Source: Arthonia radiata (taxonomy: Eukaryota; Ascomycota; Arthoniomycetes; Arthoniales; Arthoniaceae). Taken from it: a DNA stretch of 64,000 nucleotides. Location of the stretch: NCBI GenBank assembly GCA_002989075.1, contig PSQN01000016.1, forward strand, positions 930,001-994,000. Reading direction: 5' to 3'. Shown one piece after another: positions 10,483-21,470 of the stretch. The stretch's first letter is position 1, and each line of letters begins with the position of its first letter. A program made the position numbers and the translations under genes. The notes beneath the pieces were generated by a model. That model did no database searches, was not told the origin of the DNA, and saw only the letters and a list, made by a program, of their open reading frames with translations.

Positions 10483-12613
10483 TCACGCAGTAGTGCCAAC
10501 GGGCTTCGCCTCAGTTGGCTGGCCCACAGTCACGGCGTCGGGAACGACGTCTCCAATGGAGTGCTCGCCGGTCTTGGAAGCGTCGGTGCTGGTAGCGTTG
10601 GTAGCCTCCGTGGGAGCGACGTCGATCTTTGGGGCGGTCTCAGACGTCTCGGGGACAGTCGCAGGGGTGGTGGCAGCTGTCTCGTCCTTCTTGGTGTCTG
10701 AGATGGGGCTCTTCGCCTGCTTGGAATTGCGACGGAACACGGAACCCAAGATGGAGGTGCGCTTGCTGGTACCCGAGGGGCTGGCCGTCTCATCGGTCTT
10801 CGCGGTGTCAGTCTTGGTTCCAGTGGTAACCGTCGGAGCAGCGGCATCTTTCTTTGTGGGCTCGGCGGGGACAGGATCGTGCTTGAGCGCATCGGCGGCC
10901 TTTTGCTCATCCCTCTGGGCTTCCGCGTTGGCACTCGTAGGGCCAGTAGCACTGGTGGCAGTTGTCCCGCCCGTCGCTGGCATCACGTCGCTCTCCTTCT
11001 TCTCAGACTTGGGTGACTTGGCCTTATCGAGGAAGCTCAAGATCGACTTGCGCTTGGGCTGCGATTGGGGAATGCCCTCCTGGGTCATATCGTGGTCCTT
11101 TTCAGGTTTGCTGGCCGCTGCAGAATAACCGTCAGTATTACCACCATTGCCTGGAAAACTTCAGAACATACCTGCTGAGGCCACACCTGCGGTACCCGCG
11201 ACTCCTGCCGCGGTCGCCTCCTTGTCGTGCACCTTCTCCTGTCGATCCAGCTTCTTTTCCTCCTTTTTGAGATCTTTCTCCTCGGCCTTGATCGCCTTCT
11301 CCTGTTGCTTCAAATCGTGCTCGGCGGCTTGACCTGCGGCCCTCTCAGCCTGGAGCTGTTCCTTTTCGGCTTGGACCTCCTCCTTTTTGATGGCGTCCAT
11401 CGTGGCTTGTTCTTCTTTGTCGACCTTTTTGTTGGTAGAGGCCTCGTCTCTCTCAATGGCCTTCTCCTCCTGCTTGATCTGCTTCTGGTCGTCCTTTATC
11501 TCCTTTTCATTCTCTTTTCCCGCCTTCTTCTCTTGCCGCTCCGCCTGAATTTGGTCTTTCTTACCCAAGATCCCTCCAAAGATGCTGGATCGCTTGTTGG
11601 ATCGAGATCGGCTCTTGGCGCTTTTCTTCTTTTCATCGGAGCTGTCTGACTTTCGGCGCTCCTGAACGACCTTCTTCTCGCTCTCCTTGTGCTCGCCATT
11701 GGTGTGAGTCGCAGCGGCAGCGGCACCAGCACCTCCCGCGGCAGCTCCAGTTGCGCCGGCGGCAACGGCCCCAGCAGATGTTTTGCCTAACAGTATGTTA
11801 GTCAAGGGATTTGGCGCCAGTAACACCATTCAATGTGATGTCTTACCTGAGTTGAGACTGGTCATAGTGTCCTTGTAGCCTTGGGTGTTCTGAATCTCAT
11901 CTTTGCCCTTCGCCGCCGACTCGTGCGTGCTCTCAATGGCTGTAAGGAATCCATTGCGCTCGTCCTGAGATTTCGCCTCGAAGGTGTGCTTGTGACGACC
12001 GAGACGGAATGAAAAGACCTTGTCGCCCTCTTTGGAGACATTGGTGGCATCGGCCAAATTGAGGATGCTGCCAGGGGACTTCTTGGATTCCTCATTCTTG
12101 GAGATGTAAAGTAGACCCTTACCGGTCACGCTAGACCAAGCAGCGGTGGGATGAGCGACGTCGGGTTTCTCACCACGAAGGTACTGGGTAAGGTCCGTGG
12201 TAGGGACAGGCGCATCACCCAGTTCAAGGTAGTGAGGCTTGAAGCGGAGTTGGCTTGCAAGCTGTCAGTCATTGCGTGAGGTACCAAACGACATATTGAA
12301 CTTACCTCATAAGGCCTGGAGCCTTGTAGCCAACAACGCCACTCGTGATTGGGGTCGCGGTGATCTGAGTTTCCTTCTTGCCGACTTTCTCCTCGGTTGT
12401 TGGTGGCTCAGCAGCGGCACCTGTAGCGGTGGCAGACGTCTCAATCGGCTTGGTCTCAGGCACGGTCGTGGTGGTGGGTACCGTTGCCGCGGCATTGTTG
12501 GTCGTGGTGACGTCCTTAAAGGCATCAGAAGCTGCGACGTTGCCAGTAGGCTGAGCGACCTCTGGCTGAGCTGCCGGTGTGGCGGAGGTGGCGTTCTCGG
12601 TGATAGCAGACAT
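10483..12613 (-). CDS. Meu6-like PH-domain protein with long charged tail
   Basis: Four exons on the minus strand: 12613-12306, 12253-11847, 11786-11172 and 11117-10483, in frame with GT-AG introns of 52-60 nt; about 654 residues. The N-terminal 100 residues are Ala/Thr-rich and disordered. Exon 2 holds a pleckstrin-homology fold of the type found in fission yeast Meu6 (about 108-225), with LRFKPHYLELGDAPV leading in, then GKGLLYISK and FSFRLGRHKHTFEA. Exon 3 is an almost uninterrupted Lys/Glu/Gln coiled-coil (about 300-430). Exon 4 is low-complexity with two KRxSIL(S/G) motifs. The domain is known mainly as a meiosis-induced or membrane-associated PH protein in fungi; lipid binding and location are inferred. 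The exon 1 to 2 join uses the acceptor TTGCAAG, chosen because it restores SQLRFKPHYLEL. Confidence 0.85.
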
Positions 12614-13391
12614 GTTGGCTTGAGTGATTGGGGTCGATATGCGATTGATGGTTATGTTGAAGACGCGGGATAGAATGGAGGGTCAGGGATGGGGGAAAGC
12701 TGAAGGATAAACGCGGGAAAGGGGTATCACTGGGTATCAGAAAACAGACAAATGATTAAACACGTGCAGAGGTAACGAGTAGCTACCAGATCCCGTCGAC
12801 GGTAGAATAGAAGAATTTGGAGTGTGTGGTAGATGTGAGTGAGAAGAGAAAGGAAGCAGCGAAGGGAAGAGATAACTGCACACAGGAGTAATCACGCTAG
12901 GGCCCACTTTCGTCGTGCAGGGATCGACTGAAGTCCCGCCGCTAGTGGCCTCACATTTCAGGCAAGCATACGCGAAATCGATACATCTTTGGCGTGAGAT
13001 CGTGGGAAACCCCTCACTGTGTTATCAATCGAGCAGCTATGCATACGAGACCGATCACGCGCCCTGAAGCTGTGCTCGCGGTGGTCGAGCATGGAATGAA
13101 CTTGGCTCGGGCTGGCATTAGCGTCGTTATTGTGGCAGCTGATGCCCAGGGTTTGGAGGTTGAAACGGCCAGTAGCGCCCATCTCCCTCCTGACTAATCG
13201 TTGCAAATTTACCACTGACCCACTTCATCTCGTTACTTCGCCCATCGCGTCCCTCGAGAGTGGCCGCTCTCCAAACAATCGCGCTCTCTAGACTATCAAC
13301 CTGCCTGGGTTCTGGCATCCTGAAACTGAGACGAGGCTCTGACGAGGTGTAAGATACTCCACAGTGTTAGCGCAATTTGTGGGGCCGCATA
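12614..13391. other. Intergenic, promoter side of the Meu6-like gene
   Basis: No gene seen. The sequence next to the start codon at 12613 is purine-rich on the plus strand (CT-rich in the transcribed direction), as is common in fungal 5' leaders. A 67-codon frame at 12994-13197 has no recognisable features. Confidence 0.5.
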
Positions 13392-15210
13392 TCACTTCCA
13401 CAACCATTTTCGGCAATTTGGTGCACCGCAAAAGCATCGAATGCTGTCCCCATCCTTCACGCCTTCCTCCTCTTCCGCTGCTTCATCGTCCTTGTCCAAG
13501 TAATCGAACGTCAGTTCGGTTCCGGCGGGAATGTCTCGCTGTGCAAAGAACGCAAGCTCGTAGATTCGGTTGTCGTACTTGTTTAGCGAGACGACGTACT
13601 GGCCACAGTTCGGGTCGCAGGAATGGTTAATAAATCGAGTAGGTCCACCCATATGTTCCCCATCGACGACAAAAAAGTCAAGTGTGGTGTAGTTCCCATC
13701 TTCGTCCAGCACATTCTTGTCAAGGTCATATAAATAGGACCCTTTGCCTTTGCCTTTGCTTTGTTCTTGTCGACGCTTTGCTTCTTCGAGAGTAATGATC
13801 TCACCCCGGTAGGTATCAACGAATTGGCCACGTTGTATGTCAACCGGCGAACGGAGGCCTGGCTTGTTAGCAGGGCACTTCTTCAGCAAGCGGCGTACTT
13901 ACCCCATCCACGCTTTTCAGTCTTGAAAATCTCCAATGGTATCTGTCTGCCCTTTTGTACGACACGTGTCTTGCAGTTCGGCCCACACTGGCAGCGGATA
14001 TTACACTCGTATATCGTATCCCGCTTGTCTAAGTAGAAATCGATGAGATGGTGAGGTCTCGCGGCAGTGGCCGTAGCATAGGGAAAACGCTTCGGGATAC
14101 CCATGGTCTCGCCATCTTCCCGTTGCTCGCGTTGCTCAGCAGTAAGGCGCTTTTCGTCGACAGGCGCATACTCGAGACAATCGCAAACACGGCTGTACTC
14201 ACAGCCAATGTTTTGACCCATGTGTGGTCTGCAGATTTGATGGCCGTGCTTGGTAATCCCACATCCGACGACTGTCTCTGGGTCTGCTCGTGTCACTCCT
14301 TCGCGAAGGACTGACTCGCTGACAAAGTCGAAGGCAAGTGGCGGAGCTCCATAAGCCGAAGAGTCTAGGGTCAGTAATGGGCCAGGGACAGCGAGCAACT
14401 TTTGTTTGAACTCTTTGCGGATAGCGAACTCAGCCTTTGCAGTCTGGTGTCGCTTGTCCAATGCATAAGCTTCCATAGCTGGTGTGGGAAGCGGATCTCG
14501 GTAACACTGATCTTCCGGCCATGGCTTGACCAATCAGCGAACGAGCGCGACGAGATGACAGCCCCAAGTGTCTTACCTTAATGCTGATTATACCATCCTG
14601 ACGTGTAACTGTCCCATTGTAATATGGCGCGTAAAGTCCAAGCCCAGATGACTTGCTAGAGACAGAGCTAGCCGGAGACGACGGGGGCGACAACGACGCG
14701 CTTTGATCTGGGGATTTCCGTTTGAGACCGATGATTGGTAAAACCAGGTTGGCATTGGCATTCTGCTTAGTAGCATACTCTTGACGTTCTTTGTACAGAC
14801 TGTTCAGGCTATCAACATTAGTTGGGGCAACTTTTAGGGTTAAGGGATTGGTGAACGTACGCTTCCAGATACCTCTGTACCTTACGCAAAGAGCTGCTCA
14901 GCTCCGAAACCACATGCCATGAGTATTGGGGGTAAGTGGACTGTCCACGCCACTCCACAAGATATTCTTCCTGTTTCTCCTGAGTCTTAGCTGGGCAATT
15001 AAAAACCATTCAGTCTTGTTATACCTTGGCATTGTTGATTCTGTGGCAGACAATACATCGAACCTATGCATTCTGGTCAGCCTTAGAAGCTATACAAGCA
15101 TCCAATGGGGCACTAACCTTTCCGTCAGGTAGTAAAGAGTGAGCGCGTGAGCGGTCAAGAGCAACTTGCGGACGCGTCGAGCCGTCAGGATAGGCGGAGG
15201 TAGTAGACAT
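13392..15210 (-). CDS. KMT1: Histone H3 lysine-9 methyltransferase, Suv39/Clr4 type with chromodomain
   Basis: Six exons on the minus strand: 15210-15118, 15063-15025, about 14985-14861, 14808-14577, 14524-13903 and 13858-13392; about 525 residues. Residues 32-85 look like a chromodomain split over two introns ([13 protein letters not shown], then EEYLVEWRG and SWHVVSEL). A linker follows. The pre-SET zinc cluster (about 248-340) has many Cys ([25 protein letters not shown]). The SET domain (about 341-495) carries [12 protein letters not shown] and ELTFDYLD, and the post-SET ends [14 protein letters not shown]. Proteins of this kind trimethylate H3K9 in the nucleus to make heterochromatin and, in many fungi, support DNA methylation and repeat silencing. 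The exon 3 acceptor is uncertain: a usual CAG at 14991 breaks frame, while AAG at 14986 keeps it. Divergent from RRP1. Confidence 0.92.
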
Positions 15211-15691
15211 TGCTTTCAATGTTTCTAACATTTTAAATAGTCTACTGGTAGCTTGTTTAGTCTAATCAAGACATTTTAGAGCCTTTTAGAGCTCTTGTTT
15301 GATGTGCCTGTTGAGGTAAAGAATGTACTAGCTCTTTGATTAAACGCTGCAAGTCAATCTATGCGTGATGACTAAGCAAGTCTTAGATTCTCACGTGACA
15401 TACTAGAAGAAAGTTTCACAAGATATCTGTTTCTCTATTGCAGATGGACATTTCGAGCGTAGCATTCTCTTTAATCTGCTTATTGGTATATGAACATTGA
15501 GTTTATCTTTTGCACTTTCACTCAGCATGGTAGAAGTCACTCGGAGGGGGGGGGGGGGGAGACACGGGAGAATTATTTACAGCCTTAATACCGCTATCTC
15601 CACCTCCGACCCAGACTTGAAGTCCCTAAACTCGTCGTGGATCTCGCATCCAACTGCTTCGCTCAACACGATCCAATTCTTATCGTTTGCG
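15211..15691. promoter_or_regulatory. Divergent KMT1/RRP1 promoter region with a 14-G run
   Basis: A 481-bp spacer between two start codons. A run of 14 G lies at 15546-15559, about 130 bp before the RRP1 start. The KMT1 side is AT-rich with TTTAGAGC-type repeats around 15270-15297. No TATA box is convincing. Confidence 0.5.
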
Positions 15692-16494
15692 ATGGCGGCT
15701 GGAGAGAGCATCGAGGGCAGTCCGTTCCTCCGTCAGCTGACCTCAAGTGGTCTGTTCATCATTGCTTCACGACTGCTCAGTTCGAATCTCTAATCTTTGC
15801 AATAGATGTCCCTACTCGTAAAGAAGCCTTTACCACGCTACGCCTGTATCTGCAGAGATCCGCTCCACTCGACACGCTCGAGCTTCTTAAACTATGGAAA
15901 GGTCTATTCTACTGCATGTGGATGACCGCCAATCCCAAGCCCCAACAACGACTTGCGCAAGACTTTGCTTCGCTTGTGACCGATACCCTACAAAAACAGA
16001 ACGTTATGCCGTTCGTTGATGCATTCTGGCAGACAATGACTCGGCAATGGTCGGGCATCGATAGCCAGCGGATAGACAAGTACCTACGACTGATGCGACT
16101 AATGGTACGAGCCACGTTCCAGCGTCTTGGTCAACATCACTTCGACGGACGAATGCTTGCTGAGCAAAATGCGATTATGAAGCGGACACCTCTAAACAGC
16201 GATGATATGCGAATACCAAACGGGGTGCGATACCACGTTCTTGATATCTTCAATGACGAGCTTGATGTCGTGAAGAGTTCCTTCGAGGAGACGATGACCG
16301 CTCAAGTCATCGAGGAGCTGCTCCATCCAGTCGTAGCCATACAAAAAACGAGCGAGGATAAGCCAGTACGCACTCGTGCTTCAGAAGCCCTGTCTGACGA
16401 CCGTCTCGCAGAGTGGGGTGTGCACATCTATACCCAGCGGAAGATTATTGAAGATGCTGATGCAGATGAAGAATTCGACGGTTTCGGCGATTGA
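15692..16494 (+). CDS. RRP1: Ribosomal RNA processing protein Rrp1/Nop52
   Basis: Two exons, 15692-15749 and 15806-16494, with a 56-nt intron; about 248 residues. The splice turns LTSS into LTSSDVPTRKEAF, the usual start of the Nop52 fold. The rest is the helical Nop52 domain: EAFTTLRLYLQ, LKLWKGLFYCMWM (about 55), and WSGIDSQRIDKYLRLMRLM (about 115). It ends in an acidic tail (DADEEFDGFGD). Rrp1 is a nucleolar factor needed to process the 27S precursor to 25S/5.8S rRNA in 60S subunit assembly. The length is slightly shorter than yeast Rrp1, as in other filamentous fungi without a long tail. The donor GTCTGT is weak but the frame join is convincing. Confidence 0.9.
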
Positions 16495-17305
16495 ATATGT
16501 CAAGCTGACTTTGAACGCCCCCAACACACCAGTCAAGTGAGGTCACCTCGCATTTATGTTTCTCCTCAAGGTTGGTAGGAAACACTATGTCCGATCTCAA
16601 CCCGGTCATCTTGTACGCTATCTTGGAGGTCCTGCATCAGTTGAACGCATTCCAGCGTAGGGCAGCACGCAGCAAGTGTGGCAGTGATCATACTCCCACG
16701 GACATCTACCAAGCGTTGAGGCTAAAAGAGCGTTCCAGGCGCCATATGCCGGCGAACCGCCAAGAGAAGGAAGAGAAATATGTTCAAAGTGTGAAGGTTC
16801 AGATGACAGGCAACATCGCTGAAAACCTTTTGCTGCGACGTCTATGTTGCTCCCAACACCGGGTCACGACGGCCGTAGCAGATCAGTTTTCGGGTACGAT
16901 ACCGTGTTGGAGCTGCTTCTAGCTAACGCGGACACTTTGCGAAGAGCATAGTGTGCTCGGCAGTCTGCGCTCAAGCTTGCTGAACGCCATTGGCATGCCA
17001 CTAAATGCGTTCAGCCGTTGCTTACTCCGTGGAAAATATCTTCTCTATACAACCCTGCCATTTTCGCGCGAGTCATCGAGGTGCAGAAGCTCAAGAGCTG
17101 TGGGTCAACGTCATTTGAGCCGCACCTGCTACCACGGTACTGATCTATGTTAACTAAAAGTGAGGAGTGGGGTAACGTATCACTCAAGATGGAACTACTC
17201 ACGCCCTGAGGTACGTGCCTTGTACTCGCAAAGCTATGTTCGAGGGCCACTCCATATTTCGGTACTTGCATCAGAGTTTTGAATATTATCAACGAGTACT
17301 CCGTA
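16495..17305. other. Intergenic, promoter of the GH92 gene
   Basis: No firm gene. A 116-codon frame at 16572-16922 shows Lys/Arg-rich sequence but no family. The 9-mer TACTCCGTA sits at 17297-17305, directly before the GH92 start codon. Confidence 0.4.
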
Positions 17306-20285
17306 ATGGCTCTTTCCAACCCCTTCTTCTGTGTCACTTGGCTCTTCGCATTTCAATTTGTTTGTGCCCGAGTCGACCTGTCGCAATACGTGAATCCTTT
17401 TCTAGGTTCTGATGGACCAACACTGGGACAAGCATGTGAGTGCGTCAAAAACGGCTAAAGGATTGTAAATTGAGTTTCTGCAGATGGCGGCGGCGACATC
17501 TTTGTAGGAGCTGCTCTTCCTTTTGGCGTTGTGAAGCTTGGCATCGACACGCATGACAGCCCAGCAAACGAGAGCGCCAACAATGGCGGGTACACTCCGC
17601 AGGGAAATGTCACGGGTATCAGTATGCTTCACGAGTCTGGTGAGGAACTCCTTGGTGGCCGCTTTGAAGTGAAGTCTCACGCTGCTAGGTACCGGCGGCG
17701 GCCCCAAGTATGGCTTCCCTGCTCAAATGCCCTTGACAAGTATGGCCGGCCCGATCAACGTCCTGGATAACACAACTTACTGGCAGCCAAGAGTACGCGA
17801 ATGGTGTCCCACTCATCACCAAGTAGGCTAACCAGATAGGTTGGCAATGATTCGGCCAGTGTTGGCTACTACCGTACTGCACTTCAGAATGGAGTTGCTG
17901 TGGAACTGTCAGCTACTCGCCATGCAGGTGTGATCGAATACTCGTTTCCGGCTGGCGAGCAGCATGTCCTGGTGGATCTATCGCATGTATGACCGTACGC
18001 CGAAGACTGAGGGATCGCAGTCGTCGCCTAACGACTATAGTACCTACCTTATCTTGCCCGCAGCTACGACTCCCAGTTCTATGTAGGCGGCTCGATCGAT
18101 ATTGCGGCGAACAACAGCATCTATACCGGTGTTGCCAGTGTGGCCGGCGGCTGGAACCTGGGTAGATGCTGTCCAATTTATGTGTAATGACCATCTAACC
18201 ACCAAAATAGGACCGGCGGTCGACATCTACTTCTGTGGCGAATTTGACATGCCTCCATCACAAGCTCGAACTTTCAGCGGTCGGAACACCTTCCCAGTCG
18301 GTCGCTACTCTCGTAACTTCGACGGACGACCCGTTCCCACTCCAACTCTTAGCGGATCATCGGCGACATCAGGGCCTCTTGCAGATCGTGTGGGTGCGCT
18401 GTTCTCGTGGGATAGCCCATCAGATACAAAGATCAAATCCCGCATCGGCGTCTCGTTCATCTCAGCGGAAAAAGCCTGCCAGTTCAAGTGCGACGAGATC
18501 CCTCACTGGGACCTTAATACGACGGCTCAAGCCGCTCGTGACGAGTGGAACCGCGATGTCTTTAGCAAGATCCAGACGCCTACAGACGACTCAGCAAACA
18601 GAACTCTATTGACAGTCTTATATTCTGCACTGTACTTCTCCCACCTGATACCGTCCGAACGGACCGGTGAGAACCCGCTCTGGACGAGCGACGAGCCGTC
18701 ATGGGATGATTTCTACACGATGTGGGACCTGTTCAGAAATACTGTCAGTCTGTGGCATCTAATTCAGCCGGCATACTATGAGAGCATGATTAGATCTCTC
18801 ATTGACATCTGGCGGTATGCTCGCCCCTCCCATAAAAACCGGTTTATATCTAATACCATGCAGACACGAAGGCTACCTACCCGACGGCCGCTCAGGCAAC
18901 TACAACGGCCTCGTCCAAGGCGGCTCCAACGCAGACAATGCACGTCTTGCCCTCCACTCTGTTCCCCATACCTTGAACCCCTCAATACTTACTAACAGCA
19001 TCCAGGTCCTCGCAGACGCCTACGTCAAGAACCTCCGCGGCGCCATTAACTGGACAGATGCCTACGCCGCGCTCCTCACCGACGCCGAGATCACCCCGCT
19101 CAACGACAACAACCCTGTTGACCCAACAGGCTCCCTCAAAGAAGGCCGCTCAGCCCTCGATGACTGGAAGGAGCTCGGCTACGTCGCGACGGACAACAAT
19201 AACCGCGCTGTGAGCAAGAGCCAGGAATACTCCGTCAACGATTTCGCGGTGGCGCAGGTGGCGAGGGGTGAGGCGCCCCGGGATGTGGGCAAGTATTTGA
19301 ATCGAAGTGCGGGATGGCAGAGGAGCTGGGATCATGGTGCCGAGAGTCGGGGGTTTACTGGGTTTTTGGCGCCGAGGTTGGCGGATGGGAGTTTCAATCG
19401 GAGCTATGAGTTGACACAGTGAGCTGCCAAGGAGTTATGTGAGGGTGATGGATGGTGCTGATGAGTACGCAGGTGCGGCGACTGCAACTGGGCGGATGCG
19501 AGCTATGAAGCTACGCCCTTCGAATACTCATTCAACGTTCCGGTTCGCCAACTTCTCACAGTCTCATGCAGCAGACTCAAACTAACGGAAATAGCATGAT
19601 ATGCAAACCCTCATCGCCTTCATGGGCGGCCCCGACGAGTTCGAGCGCCGTCTTGACTACATGGTGAGCTCACCCCTTCCTTCCACCTCTCCCTCTACAT
19701 CACTCACTTCGTCCCCTCCCAACCACCCATCCACCCACCGCTAACAAACCCCAGTTCCTGCCCAACACAACCACCGCCTCCCTAGGCCCCAACGGCGCCA
19801 CCACAACCCTCATGAACATCGGCGACGAGCCCGACTTCCTCACCCCCTACCTCTACAACTTCATCAACAAGTCGTATAAGACCGTGCAGCGGGTACACGC
19901 CCTCTTTAACGACAACTTTAACGCGGGTGTCCAGGGGATCCCTGGCAACAGCGACGCCGGCGCCCTCAACAGCTGGTCCCTCTGGGCGCTGCTCGGCCTC
20001 TACCCGCTCGCCACGACGCCTATTTACCTGCTCTCCGCGCCAATTCTACCCTCTGTGAACATAAGCGTGAATTTTAACCACACCCTCTCCATAATCGCGC
20101 ACGACCGCGACAAAGGTGATTACGTACAGAGCGTGGCTGTGAATGGACAACCCTGGACGAAGAATTGGGTGGAGCATAATGATGTGATGGTAAACGGAGG
20201 GACGATAGAGTTCTCCATGGGCGCCGAGGCGGCGCGGTGGGAGACTGGAGATGTGCCGCCGAGTTGGGGGCATGTGGAGTTGTGA
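17306..20285 (+). CDS. Secreted GH92 family alpha-mannosidase
   Basis: Eleven exons: 17306-17435, 17484-17639, 17689-17792, 17840-17986, 18041-18161, 18211-18814, 18864-18939, 19006-19418, 19473-19542, 19595-19663 and 19755-20285; about 806 residues. It starts with a signal peptide (MALSNPFFCVTWLFAFQFVCA) and then VNPFLGSDG, the usual GH92 opening. Other family blocks: GGGDIFVGAALPFGVVKLGID, SMLHESG(TGGGPKYG), RIGVSFISAEKAC, RHEGYLPDGRSGNYNG, GGSNADN, FLPNTTTA, and GNSDAGALNSWSLWALLG. GH92 enzymes are calcium-dependent exo-mannosidases (often alpha-1,2) acting on N-glycans or mannans; here probably outside the cell or in the secretory path. The exact linkage is not readable. The seventh intron seems to use a GC donor (18940-19005). 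If it is not spliced, 22 extra residues stay in frame. Confidence 0.9.
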
Positions 20286-21470
20286 GGGGGAGTAGTTTTT
20301 GGGGTGGTGGGGAGGTGTTGGAGAGGGATGGAGGAAGAGAGGAGTTGTGGAGATGAGGAAGAAGGTGTGTGGGGATAGGGGAGAGATGACGGAGACGTGG
20401 AGACGGAATTTGAGTTGCGAGGGTGTACAGCGTGCTGGAATGAAGTCCCTTTCATGCGATATGCTGGTAGCAGTTGATGTGTGCTTTACGAGAGGGAGGT
20501 GCGGTGAGTGTCGGTAACGTTGCGTGGACTTGCTGTTTCCTAGCGCGGTTGCTCTGAAGCGCAGCTGCTGGAGAGCGTAGGTACCAGGGAGTATAGCTGC
20601 TGTCGAGCGTGGCTGCTGTTAAGCGTAGCTGATAGAGAGAGCGTGGCTGCTAGAGAGCGTGGCTGTCAGGGAGCGAGGCTGCTGGAGAGCATAGCTGCTG
20701 GGAAGCGTGGCTGCTGGGGAGCGCAACTACTGGAGAGCGTGGCTACTATAGAGCGTCGCTATAGGAGAGCATAGCCGTTACGGAAAATAGTATTGGCGCA
20801 CGTTGCTGTTGATGAGCGTCGCCGCCAGTAAGCAAAGCACCAAAACAACGATGCTTACCTAAAGTATCGTCCGGCGTCGTACCGAAGATAGGATGGCCTT
20901 GCCTTCATTGAGATGCTCGTCCTCCGTCGGGCAGCATGCACGGAATACAGTCGCATGCACCAGCAGCAGCGCTTGTTCACTAGAACACAAAACTTCAATA
21001 GATCAATCACATTATCACTATCATTAGACGTCTCCGCGTCCCACCCTCCTCGGGTATCAGTGTATCAGCAGTTGAGCCCAGTCCATCACATCGCCCCATG
21101 GGCATTACCAAGCCATTACCAAGCCATTACCGATCAGTCATTACATGTATAAGGTCGTAAAGTATTAGGTGCCGCGAGTCCTAAAAAGCCGCCAACGACG
21201 TGTATCCGGACTTCGCCGAGTCGGTCGCGCCGGACGAGGTCTTCTTCTATTACTATTAGTGGGGGTCGCCGTCTCTTCTTGTGTTTGTGTATAATTTGCT
21301 AGTAGTACAGGCGCGTGATAGCGCGGTATCGTTCGTGTGTGCTGAAGACGACTTTTATATTGCGGATGTATGGATGTGTTTTCGTCGTGAATATGAAATG
21401 TCCAGATGTCGGTATGTGGTGATTGGATGTATCAGATAAGAGCCTCGTTAGGCGCTGTCTAGGTGCGGAC
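20286..21470. other. Intergenic between convergent GH92 and homeobox genes
   Basis: No gene is seen. It holds the 16-bp minisatellite at 20541-20783 and a smaller local repeat near 21107-21134 (ACCAAGCCATT twice). The right part should contain the 3' UTR of the homeobox gene. Confidence 0.5.
20541..20783. repeat. Degenerate 16-bp minisatellite, about 15 copies
   Basis: Consensus AGCGTGGCTGCTGGAG repeats head to tail. Spacing is 16 bp almost everywhere, with one unit of 18. Units differ by 1-6 bases, for example agcgtggctgctgtta, agcgaggctgctggag and agcatagctgctggga. The 16-bp period is not a multiple of three, and it lies about 255 bp past the GH92 stop codon, so it is not coding. Confidence 0.85.

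Noticed and set aside
10340-11128. 262-codon plus-strand frame across the Meu6-like gene
   Set aside because: It is the complement of a low-complexity exon; the minus strand gives a spliced protein with a PH domain.
16572-16922. 116-codon frame after RRP1
   Set aside because: No recognisable domain and no promoter or intron signal; could be the RRP1 3' flank.
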